The translations under genes and the position numbers were made by a program. A stretch of 64,000 bases of DNA from Congeria kusceri (taxonomy: Eukaryota > Mollusca > Bivalvia > Myida > Dreissenidae): NCBI GenBank assembly GCA_027627225.1, contig CM051034.1:2777001-2841000 (forward strand), given 5' to 3'. The notes beneath the pieces were generated by a model, which searched no databases, was not told the origin of the DNA, and was given only the letters and a program-made list of their open reading frames with translations. Shown piece after piece: positions 23,725 to 34,050 of this stretch. The number at the start of each line of letters is the position of its first letter. Within the stretch, counting starts at the first letter, position 1.

Positions 23725-24590
23725 CAAAGCACTTGTTCAAAAGGCGTTTGGACCAAAATTTCACTCGAAATTTCCAATCAGACGGCGCGCTGCATTCGGG
23801 GGTTGCGACGCGGGGGTGTGGCCTTCAACCGCTAACGATGCCTACAAAACGCTTGGTGTTGACCTGATTCTCGGAGTGGGACAATCGGTAACATGCGTGT
23901 TAATGTCTGTCTGTCTTGTCTTGTCTTGTCCGTCTGATCAACCTGCTTGCATGTCTGTCTGACTACCTGACTACCTACCTACAAACCATACTTAAAACGC
24001 TACACCTATTCCCCCCACCATCTCGCACACCAATTCAAACAACCAAAACCCACACACCAACCCCTCAAAAGACTACCTACAAATGACCAACTTACTTACC
24101 TACCTAGCTACAATAGGTTTTTTTATTGCTTTTTGTAGATTGTAATGCCTGTTAACGGTCGACAAGATATTTACAGAAGCGACAAAAAGGTTGTTATTAA
24201 ACCAAACGATCCAGAATTTACGGATTTTGAAATCGTTGTTGAAAACATTGATGCTGATGAAAAGTGGAAGAGCAAGACTGTAAAAGCCGGTGAAAAAATC
24301 GGGAAAGCTACACAGCAGAACGCCTGCAAAGTTCCCAAATCAAATAAATCAAAAGGTTCAAACGTATTTAGCGGCTTTGAAGTAGGTTTTAAAGCAGGTG
24401 AAACACGAAATACAGACTGGTTGTATGAAGCTGGGTCCGGCGGTGATAATTTTATCCACGTTTCAGTTCGGAAAACCAAACAAGAGACTCTGCCTGATGC
24501 TGATTATGACTACACAGATCCAACTCCGTACCTAGATCGCCTGGTTCCAGTTCAACAATGGATTCAGGATTGCAACGACTATGAATTCAC
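23725..24590 (+). CDS. Unit 2 exons h and i
   Basis: Exon h2 (23725-23887, acceptor GCAG, donor GTAACA) reads KALVQKAFGPKFHSKFPIRR and DAYKTLGVDLILGVGQS. Exon i2 (24139-24590, acceptor TTGTAG, donor GTAATT) reads IVMPVNGRQDIYRSDKKVV, FEIVVENIDADEKWKSK, then LPDADYDYTDPTPYLDRLVP. Both are open and in phase. Compared with unit 1, i2 differs mainly in the segment after GKAT. Confidence 0.6.
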
Positions 24591-24904
24591 GTAATTATAC
24601 ATTCTTTTTAAAATACTAGCTTTATATACATTTAACAAATAGCGTTAATTTTATTGTACACGCAAGGTAAATGCTTGAACATAACAGGTTATTACCATCT
24701 TTTAAGAGACTCTGTCAACGCAAAGGGCCTCAAGGGGTTTATGGCTTAACACAATCTTGAATTAAGATATCAATATTGCAATATAATAACGGTTAACATA
24801 AGGTATATAGAATGAGGAAAAAATTGGCATTCTGAGATACAAATTAATTTACAAAATGCGTCGTGTTTGTTTTGCCGTTTTATGTTTACATTTTGACGCC
24901 AGAA

Positions 24905-25312
24905 TTAAGAATGGTTTTATGCCCCCACAAAGTGGGAGGCATAAAGCATTGCACTTGTCCGTCCGTACGTACGTGACTCAATCCCGAAATTTTGTGGACT
25001 CAATTCCTCTTCAACGGCTAAGTGGACTCCGCTCAAACTTTCACAGCTGAACAACCTTAATGTGTAAATGATCGTAAAGGAAGGAATTTTGGCCCTTTGA
25101 CATTTTTTCCACTATATATACTTCATGAACTTTTGTGGACTCAACTCCTCTTGAACGGCTGGGCGGATTTCGCTCAAACTTTCACAGCTGAACAACCTGA
25201 ATGTGTCGGTGGTCGTAAAGGAAGGAATTTTGGCTTCAAATGATTTTAGCAGAATTATGACCCTTTGACATTTTTTCCACTATGTATACTTCATGAACTT
25301 TTGTGGACTCAG
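24905..25312. repeat. Dispersed repeat with internal tandem copies
   Basis: Begins with a GCCCCCACAAAGTGGGAGGC palindromic-type end. About 130-bp lines with CTCAAACTTTCACAGCTGAA and GGAAGGAATTTTGGC occur two to three times. No coding potential seen. Confidence 0.55.
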
Positions 25313-25782
25313 TTTTCAGTTTATTAACGACAATGTATTTTCAATACACGAGGTCAGCAGTGTTATTGTGTGTGTTTATATATACTATATTTTTCTTTTT
25401 GAGATCTATGACAATAAAATTGAAAATTTGTTAGTTGGCCATCTGTGGATAAGTCCCTTCAAAAGTTTTAGATTATTCATAGTTTAAGTTTAATGGCCGT
25501 CTTGATTTTCTGCACCATTTAGCAACTGTAATAGTATTGCCTAAAATGGCATATACATTTCATTGTGTCAAGGAATAAGCCCTTTGGTGATTCCATTATT
25601 TGAACAATGTGTCACCGCTGGTTTTAGCGATATTTTACTTCGGTTACATTAGTTTGGTGTCATTAATTGTTGAGAACACAACTTAGAAATCAATAATTTG
25701 GAGGTTTTTATATTTTGCATTAATACGAATAATAAAGTTTGCCTATAAAATCGGAATACATGTTATTCTTTTGTTTTCGAAG

Positions 25783-26002
25783 CGTTATTGGACAGATATT
25801 TGAATCTGGTGAAGATGTCACGAAAGACGAAGAAGTTATAGACGAACTAATTAAGCGTCTAAATATAAAGCCTGACTTCGAAAATGTCGACAAAATTTTG
25901 AGTTATGTGGACGGCAAATATCGGCCCGATGATCCCCGCTTGTATGATAATCGATCTTTTGAAGAAAGTTTCAAAGAGAGTTTAAATAAATCAGCAACTT
26001 AA
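25783..26002 (+). CDS. Unit 2 exon j: acidic linker ending in a stop
   Basis: Reads VIGQIFESGEDVTKDEEV and KYRPDDPRLYDNRSFEESF, ending in TAA at 26000. A strong GTGAGT donor lies 38 bases past the stop, at 26040, and would leave exactly the phase needed by the exon at 26264. The stop may therefore be a nonsense change inside a longer exon. The same ambiguity applies to the unit 1 copy at 11438. Confidence 0.5.
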
Positions 26003-26263
26003 TTTTTAGAGTCGTTTATCTCATCGCCGTTTGCAAAAAAGTGAGTGTTAAAACACTGTGTTGTTTAAAAAATTTTTTTTTCTTATTTCTTAGGCTGTTA
26101 AGAGTCACTACGATTACACAAGTACAGTATAAACAGTATTGTTTAAGGCATATTCAAAGCTTCTATGTTGTGATTATTTTGACATCGTTGTCTTGATTTT
26201 TAAATTCACGTATAGTTAGGTTTAAAAATGACATTTTCTTCATGTATATGTTTTTGTTTTCAG

Positions 26264-26885
26264 CCCAAAAGTCCATAATATCTTGGAAATAATCGATGTT
26301 AGTGGAAAAACGGTGGGTTGGATTGTAGACAAACTCAACCCTGGTTTTTAAGTCGGTAAGGAATTTACTGGTGCCATCCACCAACTTACTCGTGCGATGA
26401 ATGCAGAACCGAGTCAATTGCTTTCTTCAATGCCATTACATAATGCGTTTCAGTTCATCAAATTGCACAACGTTGGATTTTGCAATGTCGGACAAGGCGG
26501 CAAACCTTGTGATGCAGGAAAATTGTCACTGTCAATGGCTGAGTCACCTGGAAAACGTATGTAATTTTTTTAACTATTTCAACGCGTAAGTGTTAAACAT
26601 TTATTTTATTGGATACCCCTATACCTGTATTATTCCGCCTTATTTGCGTAATTAATTATATCTTGGAATTTATGTTTCAATTTTCAGTTTGTCCCATGTT
26701 TAAAGGGTCGATTGCAGAAGGGTTTGGGCATATTTGTATAGTTCAAACTGATTGCCAGCAACTTTCGTGTAATGTGCCTGTCTGGAACGGGCTACAGTCG
26801 GAAATGCTAAAGGTCTCCTTTGGACTGTCGAATCAGAGAATATTGATCAACAGTAAAGGATATTCCTACAACTTTCAACTAAATG
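26264..26885 (+). pseudogene. Unit 2 exons k and l, k with in-frame TAA
   Basis: Exon k2 (26264-26556, acceptor TTTTCAG, donor GTATGT) reads NILEIIDVSGKTVGWIVDKL, then TAA at 26349-26351, then VGKEFTGAIHQLTRAMNAEP and FQFIKLHNVGFCNVGQGGK. Exon l2 (26688-26885, acceptor TTTTCAG, donor GTAGCT) reads LCPMFKGSIAEGFGHICIVQ and DCQQLSCNVPVWNG. The stop in k2 is at a different codon from the TGA in k1, so the two copies were disabled independently. Confidence 0.55.
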
Positions 26886-27047
26886 GTAGCTTGAGTTTCC
26901 GCTTTATTGGTATTACAATCATTGCCTAACTTCAAAAACGATGACCCCAGTTTTAATCGTGTAATTTTGCATTGTAAACAGTTTTTTGGGGGAAAATACT
27001 TGTGGGACCCTAAGCATGGAGATTGTTAAACTTCAATTTCATATCTT

Positions 27048-29173
27048 TTGAATATTTATGTAAACAAAATCTCCGTAACGATCTTATTCGGCAAACCGTT
27101 CATTAATGAGATAGAAAGTTCTACTGTCATATATGCTCGAAAGTCAACAGAAATTAAAATACATTGGATTGTCCATGATTTTGAACCTGAAATTAACAGT
27201 GTACAAGTTAACTTGTACGAATGCAGTATATGCATACCCGATGCAAGTTCATCAATTTCAAGCGAATACTGTATCATTATTAACAGAAATGATGTCAAAA
27301 ACGATACCATGACGGCCTTTTATGAGCTTCAGATGGACCCACGATGGACCTATTATGTTACAATAGAAATAACAAATAGGGCAAATCTGAAAACGTTTGC
27401 CCGAATTTTATCGATTTTATTAGATGAAACACCACCTTTTGCCGGTGAAGTTAAAATTACAAAAGACTGGCACAGCGTTGACACGTATCAGCACTCCATA
27501 GACAGGTTATCAGGGCTATTGCCAATAGCATTAACGGAGACAGATTACTTATTTCCAAGCCATATAAGGTATTTTCCAGCATTTGATAACGACATTATAA
27601 ACCAAATATTGATGGTTTTAATGAGGAATATGTGGTAGTAAATAACACAGGCGCATACCTTGGAGTAGGGTAGAACTCCGACTTAACAAATATCACAAGG
27701 TCAGGTATAATGTCGGGACATATTTCCCTTCAAAATGGACATTATATATTTACAGTTGTTGCGGCGGAGGGATATCGAACGATAACAACATTAGCAATAT
27801 TGACTGACCCAGTCGTGATCCCGTTTGTTGTGAACGAAAAACCAATCGAAGATGAGTTTGATTACAGCGTATTTGAAAATGTCTCTGGTCTAGACACGAG
27901 TAATCAGTCATTGAATGACGATGGAGTTTTTAATTCAACGACAGCTGCATCAAATATATCAGTTGTATATGATAATACCAGTACAGAAACAGAAATAAAT
28001 TTTGACAATGAAGAGTATGGATTCGGAATACATTTACTAGGATACAAGATAGTTGCTAACAAACTGTTCCACTATATATTTTGGGCGAGATATGTGTATA
28101 CTTCCACGGCAACATGGTTTTAAACAGATCAAGTCCACACGTTGGCACAGAGCTATGTAATTAAGGTTGCAAACAAATCGGAATACCTAACCGACACAGT
28201 TGACGTCACCCTAGTTGTTGGCGGAGAAGAAATGGTATCTATATCTGGTTTCAAGTTTGAAGGTTCTGTTAGGCTAGCTGCGCTAACATGGAACGAGGAG
28301 AATTATAAACCTCTATTGGATGACATCTACAATCCATTTTACTCAGAGGCAGTATTGAGCTCAATATATATCCCCGACGAACATGATAAACTTTGTCGCC
28401 ATGGACTCGGTTTCTATGACGGTGAAAGTGGCATCAAGGCATTATGGATCGGTGCTTCTGACAACAGTGTTTTACCAGGCAATATCCGTGCATTGGAACT
28501 GTATAAAACTTTTCTGCTTTTTCCATGCATAAAACCATGTGATATGTTGTGCAACAAAACGTGTGCTGCTGAAAAAATAATGAATGGATTTAACATGATT
28601 TACATTGATGTTACAAATATTCAGCTTAAATCAGCAGCAGAAGAGACGTCAAATTGTGCTAATATCACAAATGACGAGAAATGTAACAGTACTGCGTATT
28701 ACTTAAACTCAAAACTAGTAAATTTTGCAGGTGAAGAAACACTTGTGTTCTCAAATGGTATCCAAATCGATACATCACCGCCATACTGCGAATATGTGAA
28801 ATGCACGGATCCGGAATACAGTGAAGATCAGCCTACAAATTTCACTGGCTCGAGCTCTACTATAGGTGCTTACTGGAACTGCACAGAAAAGATAAGTCAG
28901 ATCGTTGGTTACATGGTCCGGGTTGTTGATAATGAGAATAGTACACTTGTCATGAATGATGTGGATGTTGGGTTAAACACGAAGGCAACATTTCAGCTTG
29001 AAAACCGAACATTTGAGAATGGCAAAAGATATAATGTGATTGTAATGGTTTTAAACAGCGCTGGTTTAGCTTCAGCATATTCCTGTTCCGTTCAAGTTAT
29101 TCTCTTCCCACCCGATGTCTCGAAGGTCATTTCCGTGCCATTATATACCAACAAACGATACAGTGCCAGCTAA
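27048..29173 (+). pseudogene. Long uninterrupted beta-sandwich repeat block, broken
   Basis: About 2.1 kb of near-continuous coding sequence without recognisable introns, unlike the rest of the locus. It opens with ISVTILFGKPFINEIESSTV and passes ILLDETPPFAGEVKITKDW. A frame change near 27.6 kb is followed by stops at 27668 and 28121. From 28142 it is open for 343 codons: FYDGESGIKALWIGASDN, QIDTSPPYCEYVKCTDPE, KISQIVGYMVRVVDNENS. The D-T-S/P-P-P and 'SGI..LWIG' signatures match exons u-w, so this carries further beta-sandwich repeats. N-x-S/T sites are frequent, as expected for an ectodomain. Lack of introns could reflect intron loss by reverse transcription or simply one ancestral large exon. 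Confidence 0.5.
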
Positions 29174-29407
29174 CAGTGAAGAACCATTTTGGACAGGATC
29201 TCAGACACAAATAGGCATTTAGTGGCGGGCCGGGACGAATGATACAGAATTCTACGGTACATTTACATGCACATATTTAAAAATACGTTTGCACATTTAG
29301 GCTTGTTATTTTTTCAATTATTAATTTGAGTACCAGTTGTAGTGGTGGTGATGGTGTGAGTGTTAGTAGTAGTTTTTGTTGTGTAGGGGAAAGGGGAGTG
29401 ATGTCAT

Positions 29408-30438
29408 TTGTTATACCTTTAGAATGGGGTGTCGTGACCCGACCAGACGCGGGAGACCTTTTCCCGCCAACTAAAGTGGGAATAAACGCGACAGGTTCAG
29501 CCGCTATTGACAATGGAAAACTTAACTTACTATAACGATGAAGATATCAATCGTACTGTCGCTGAATACGGAGACTTTCTGAAAATGTCTTCTGATAAAC
29601 GCAATAACGTATCATCTGCCAGTGAGTCCGAGAAATCTTTCTACCAGATGGAACCTGGGCGTTGCGTGTACCAGTCGCTGTACGCGATCGGGTTGTCGCA
29701 GTTGAAAAGCAACATCAAGACGGAAACAGTTTGTTTGAAACGTGCGTATATAAAATAAAGTGTTGAACAGGTCACGATTACTGGCATGTATAAAGCTTTG
29801 TTAATGATAGATTAATGCCTTGGCTCATTTACAAGACACATAATAATAGATGGCAACATTACCAGTTCACAATACATGTTTCAAATACATAAAGCAGATT
29901 TTATAAAAAGCATAACTATAAAGTGAATTGTTTAGCTTGTATCATAAATATGTTAAAAAGCAACAATATCTAGAACGATAGAGAAAATGAAATTATATTT
30001 TAACTTGTAATGGTTAATGTAAAGCGGTAACGAACAATCGGTCGTTGTACGGAAATTGTCTTGAAACAAAAGGATGTATTTATTATTCTTTAAATAAAAT
30101 AGCATTTGATGTCCGAATATTCAATAGGTAGATAAATGTGATTTTAAAAGCCCCTCATTGATTCAACAGAGGTGGGTTTTTTTCATCCTACGCTTTAGTT
30201 AGTGAAAATCTATTACCAATAGTTGCAATAAATATATGTCGCAGTCCCACCTAAATAGAAAGTGTGTCAACTAAAATTGTGACTGTTGCGCTACGTAATA
30301 TCCCATTAGGGTCTGGAGATCTTAGCCTACGTACGATACCTAATCAATCAGTGATCCGAGCAGTCCGTCCGGCCGGATCTACAGACTGGGTTGAATCCGA
30401 AGACCTGACGGAGTCAGATATCGTTGTTGAAGCAGAAT
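29408..30438 (+). pseudogene. Ectodomain exons, first one frameshifted
   Basis: About 29408-29741 reads VVTRPDAGDLFPPTKVGINA, then slips one base near 29520 to YYNDEDINRTVAEYGDFLKM and ESEKSFYQMEPGRCVYQSL, ending at GTGCGT. A second exon, 30259-30438 (acceptor AAATAG, donor GTAAGT), reads VSTKIVTVALRNIPLGSGDL and STDWVESEDLTESDIVVEAE. Both are hydrophilic extracellular-type sequence with no named domain I can assign. Confidence 0.45.
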
Positions 30439-30504
30439 GTAAGTGCCAGTATGTGTTTAATGCTAACGCTAATGATTAAAAAGGTAGTAAATACGATATT
30501 GCAA

Positions 30505-30830
30505 TAAAATATTTAAGGCCAAAATAAAACACTATAAAAAGTAGAGTATTTTAGTTAAGGTACATGCATATATTTGGCTGTAAAATGGTAGAAAGGTTAA
30601 GGTGAGTATTTGATGAAAATAAAACACTGTAAAAAGTATAGTATTTTAATTAAGGTACATGTATATATTTGGCTGTAAAATGGTTAAAAGGTTAAGGTGA
30701 GTATTTGATGAAAATAAACCACTGTATAAAGTATAGTATTTTAATTAAGGTACATGTATATATTTGGCTGTAAAATGGTTAAAAGGAACAGGTGAGTATT
30801 TGATGAGTAAAATAAAACCTGTAAATGGAT
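30505..30830. repeat. Tandem repeat, unit about 94 bp, three copies
   Basis: ATATTTGGCTGTAAAATGGT and GGTGAGTATTTGATGAAAAT recur at about 94-base spacing within an intron. Confidence 0.8.
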
Positions 30831-31309
30831 AGTACATTCGAAACGCCAATACATGTATTTAACTGATGCAAACATTGTTAGGTTACACAAAGCCAGTTAA
30901 AGATGCCAATTTGGAAAAAAACAATTTTATTTTATCCAATAATTTAGTATTTCTTCTGTAGTTATTTCGTGTTTAATGCTTTCGAGCTAGCTTTATGTAC
31001 ACATAGGTAGAAAATAGTTGATACGAAAAGGTATAAACCCACTTAAGATAAATGTGCCACTTTATTGTTTTGTGGAAACAAAGTTAGGAATACAGTTGTG
31101 TCTGCACATGGTTATTTTTGTTGGCTACAGTGACAGAATGCATCATTGATACGAAAACCCTGTATGCACACTTTAGATAAGTGCTACTTTACTTGCGTGT
31201 GGAAAAGTTAGGAACATAATTGTCTCGACGCATGTTTATTTGTGTTCAGTACATTGAGAGTAGCTACCGGAGCGTAGTTGTCTAATCATGTTATTGTTGC
31301 GGTCTTTAG

Positions 31310-32049
31310 TGGCCACCGGGGGCATCACTGTCGGCACTTTGACTAGTCAAGATGTAGAGGCAGCCTACGGAAGCGCAGCCGTTCCATAATATAAGCCGTT
31401 CATTTCTAATATTGACACAACACTAGCAAAAACGTCTAGGTTTCTAAGAAACAGGTAACAAGATATTTGATTGTATTTTTTATTATTTCTAGTCCTATAG
31501 CAAAATTGGACAACATTATTACATGTTATACAATAATTATACAAACGTACTGCTTATACACTTCTTACTTTGTGTCATCAACACATATATATACATTTAA
31601 TCCAACGCAGTTCACCAGTTACGTTTATAGTTTATGTGATGTGTACATTTATGTTCCAGAATAAGTGGACATTGTGGTGTGAATTTCTTCCTCTCCCCGG
31701 CCCCGGTGGCGTAAACGTCACGTGTCTTCATTAACATGACAGTTCCCACTGGATGTGTAAATGACACAGAGTATCAGCCAGCGTTGGTAGCCTGGGACCT
31801 GGGTACGTTGCAGAGAGAATATTCAATAACACCTATCTTCTTAACCGCGTATAGTTACCGTAAAACGAAACTTTATCATCAACTAAACACAAAGGAATTG
31901 AAGCGTATCGAATATTGCTGTAGCGATTTCTTGTCATTGGATGTTAAATGGTGATCCCGTTAAGATATATGTATTTCAGACAATGAAGTATGGGTGCACA
32001 TCAACGAAGGATGCTTAACTGAGTTAGCTGCTAACGTTTCTTATGGACG
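31310..32049 (+). pseudogene. Ectodomain exons with in-frame stops
   Basis: Exon 31310-31454 (acceptor CTTTAG, donor GTAACA) reads ATGGITVGTLTSQDVEAAYG, TAA at 31387, then FISNIDTTLAKTSRFLRN. Exon 31660-31802 (acceptor TTCCAG, donor GTACGT) reads ISGHCGVNFFLSPAPVA, TAA at 31712, then TSRVFINMTVPTGCVNDTEY. A short possible exon at 31980-32049 reads DNEVWVHINEGCLTELAANV. In both stop cases the frame is open to a good donor beyond the stop, so these read as single nonsense changes. Confidence 0.4.
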
Positions 32050-32218
32050 ATATATGTCTATGGTAGTTTAAACAATATTTTGCATGAGTATATGCACGGC
32101 GCAGTAATTGTGTTTGATGTCAAATTTTCAGAATTTTGTGACATATTTGTTATGTGTCAGTGTTAAAAGTTATTTTGTAGGAAGGAAACGTTATGCAGAT
32201 GATATTAATTTATTTTAG

Positions 32219-32622
32219 GTATGTCCTTATTATATAAATGGAAACAAACACCGAAAGAGAGAAGCAAACTTGGAAATGTCATCACCTATGCAGTTCAGTT
32301 TAGTCAGGATTTCAAAGTGCTTCATAAATACCCCACCAAAGGTTATTTCCCAGTACTTGGACTTTTCCGAAGACATTTCCGCCGACGTAAATGTAGAAAC
32401 AGCGGACTGGGAGAACGACGTGTTGCTTTACAGAACTGTTCACGAACCAGAAAACCTCCAGTGTAACATTTCTGTGACAGGACACCTGTCCTGTAAACCT
32501 AACTATGATTTCTACGGTGAAGATTATATTAAAATTGAAATTATTGAAGCAGAATTACCAGATTTTGAGGAACCGATGGTCGACACACAAAGGGTGAAAC
32601 TAATTATTCATGGAACCCCGGA
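32219..32622 (+). pseudogene. Cadherin-like exon, left part, split by retroelement
   Basis: Acceptor TTATTTTAG. A frame opens at 32270 and carries TPPKVISQYLDFSEDISADV, then NYDFYGEDYIKIEIIEAELP and TQRVKLIIHGTPD. The 'DFYG-D-I-I' strand plus 'V-L-I-HG' edge resembles cadherin-like or tandem-95 beta repeats. The first ~50 bases read best in another frame, hinting at one more indel near 32270. At CCG GA the sequence passes into an LTR. Removal of the element and one target copy continues the same codon frame at 34056. Confidence 0.5.
32618..32622 (+). repeat. Target site duplication, left copy
   Basis: CCGGA immediately before the 5' LTR, matched by CCGGA at 34051-34055 after the 3' LTR. A 5-bp duplication is usual for Ty3/Gypsy integrases. 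Confidence 0.85.
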
Positions 32623-32834
32623 TGTAATGGTCAGCGATGCCTGATAAGCCCCGCCTACTGCCCCGCTCAGCGAATAGAAGCTGGCAGTATTCTGTATGCT
32701 TGTTTTGTAGTTAGTTGCTCTCTGATAGCGGTAGTGAATAAACGTGTCAGAAAATCAATCCCTGTTGGGTCTTGTGTATTGGCCATCCCTCTAAGGGTCT
32801 AGATACATACAAACAACATCAAAGCAACATTACA
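32623..32834 (+). repeat. 5' LTR
   Basis: Starts TGTAATGG and ends CATTACA, giving the TG...CA ends and a 7-bp terminal inverted repeat. It includes a GTGAATAAACG polyadenylation-like hexamer. Differs from the 3' LTR at roughly three bases (for example CCTGAT against CCCGAT, GTAGTTAG against GTAGCTAG). Confidence 0.9.
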
Positions 32835-32835
32835 T

Positions 32836-32853
32836 TGGCGACGAGGATGGGAT
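32836..32853 (+). other. Primer binding site of the LTR element
   Basis: TGGCGACGAGGATGGGAT follows the 5' LTR after one base. The TGGCGAC start is common in Ty3/Gypsy tRNA-primed elements. I cannot name the tRNA with certainty. Confidence 0.6.
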
Positions 32854-32896
32854 TCGATAAACTTGTAAATTTGGATAAACTTATGTAACATTACAA

Positions 32897-33040
32897 ATGA
32901 CTGGATTAACTCCGTTCCCAAAGTTTGATGTGTATGGGGAGGAAAGTTCTCTCGGGGTGCGATGGACGAAATACGTGTCCAAACTTGAAAATCTTTTTGT
33001 CGGATTAAACATCGACAACAGGAAACGTCGAAAAGCCGAA
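32897..33040 (+). CDS. Truncated gag start of the LTR element
   Basis: Opens MTGLTPFPKFDVYGEESSLG and runs through WTKYVSKLENLFVGLNID, a typical start of Ty3/Gypsy gag with the 'W..Y...LE....' helix. The reading changes character after NRKRRKA near 33037, where gag is normally followed by more capsid sequence. Here polymerase sequence begins instead, in another frame. Confidence 0.65.
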
Positions 33041-33044
33041 AAAC

Positions 33045-33584
33045 GCAGCGGAAATAAGGTCGTTTCTGGGGATGACAAATTACGTCTCAAGATTCATAAA
33101 TGACTACTCCAGCATATCGGAACCTTTACGGCGCTTAACACGTCAAAATAAAGTATTCGATTGGGGCACCGATCAAGACAATTCATTTCAAACACTTCGG
33201 ACAGTGTTAACCAGTGACCAGGTCATGACCTATTATGACCCCACAAGATGCTCGGAAGTATGGGTGGATGCTAGTCCAGTAGGGTTATCAGCGATATTGA
33301 TCCAGGAAAACAGAGTCGTAGCGTATGGTAGCCGCGCATTAACCCCTGTAGAACAGCGATATTCACAAACAGAATGCGAGGCTTTGGCATGTGTCTTCGG
33401 ATGCCAACACTTTCATCTGTATCTGTTCGGGTCGAAATTCACATTAATCACAGATCACAAACCTCTGGAATCAATTTTCATCAACACGAAAGAAATACAA
33501 TCTGTCCGACTTGAAAGGTGGCGATTAAAATTGATAACATACAACTTCACAGTGAAATATCGCCCAGGGCATCAAATTATTTGA
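33045..33584 (+). CDS. Reverse transcriptase C-terminus and RNase H fragment
   Basis: From about 33045 the frame reads IRSFLGMTNYVSRFINDYSS, EPLRRLTRQNKVFDWG, then EVWVDASPVGLSAILIQEN, YSQTECEALACVFGCQHFHL and TLITDHKPLESIF. These are the thumb and RNase H region of Ty3/Gypsy pol, with the DAS, E and TDHKPL positions visible. It stops at 33582 in RPGHQII, before any integrase. It is a deletion remnant with no catalytic reverse transcriptase core. Confidence 0.85.
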   Translation, partial: AAEIRSFLGMTNYVSRFINDYSSISEPLRRLTRQNKVFDWGTDQDNSFQTLRTVLTSDQVMTYYDPTRCSEVWVDASPVGLSAILIQENRVVAYGSRALTPVEQRYSQTECEALACVFGCQHFHLYLFGSKFTLITDHKPLESIFINTKEIQSVRLERWRLKLITYNFTVKYRPGHQII

Positions 33585-33823
33585 AAATTGTTGACTTATC
33601 ATTTAAGGAAATTAAAATAAAGTAATTCATGATCGTAACTAATATCTTATATGAATAGATTTTAACCAGGTGTTAATAAATATTTTAAATATCTGAATTT
33701 GGAAAATTGGGTTACGAGAACGCAACCGTATTAATTGTTTTAATCCAGGCATCTTCTATTATTATTATGTCATTTATATTATGCATCACTATATTTGTTA
33801 ATTGTTGTGAAACGTTCAATCTT

Positions 33824-33838
33824 AAAAGAAAGGAGGGA
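33824..33838 (+). other. Polypurine tract
   Basis: AAAAGAAAGGAGGGA directly precedes the 3' LTR, the usual plus-strand priming site. Confidence 0.8.
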
Positions 33839-34050
33839 TGTAATGGTCAGCGATGCCCGATAAGCCCCGCCTACTGCCCCGCTCAGCGAATAGAAGCTGG
33901 CAGTATTCTGTATGCTTGTTTTGTAGCTAGTTGCTCTCTGATAGCGGTAGTGAATAAACGTGTCAGAAAATCAATCCCTGTTGGGTCTTGTGTATTAGCC
34001 ATCCCTCTAAGGGTCTAGATACATACAAACAACATCAAAGCAACATTACA
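33839..34050 (+). repeat. 3' LTR
   Basis: A 212-bp copy of the 5' LTR with the same TGTAATG and CATTACA ends, followed by the CCGGA duplication at 34051-34055. Confidence 0.9.

Larger units (their letters stand above)
32623..34050 (+). mobile_element. Ty3/Gypsy-like LTR retrotransposon, internally deleted
   Basis: Two 212-bp LTRs flank about 1 kb of internal sequence. The element has CCGGA target duplications, a primer-binding-like site after the 5' LTR and a purine tract before the 3' LTR. Internal coding keeps only the start of gag and the end of the reverse transcriptase/RNase H region; protease, most of the polymerase and integrase are absent. It could only move in trans. The two LTRs differ at about three positions, so insertion is fairly recent. 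It sits in the same orientation as the host gene and interrupts a coding exon. Confidence 0.9.

Noticed and set aside
33045..33584. Active reverse transcriptase gene
   Set aside because: Only the thumb and RNase H part remain; the catalytic core, protease and integrase are missing.
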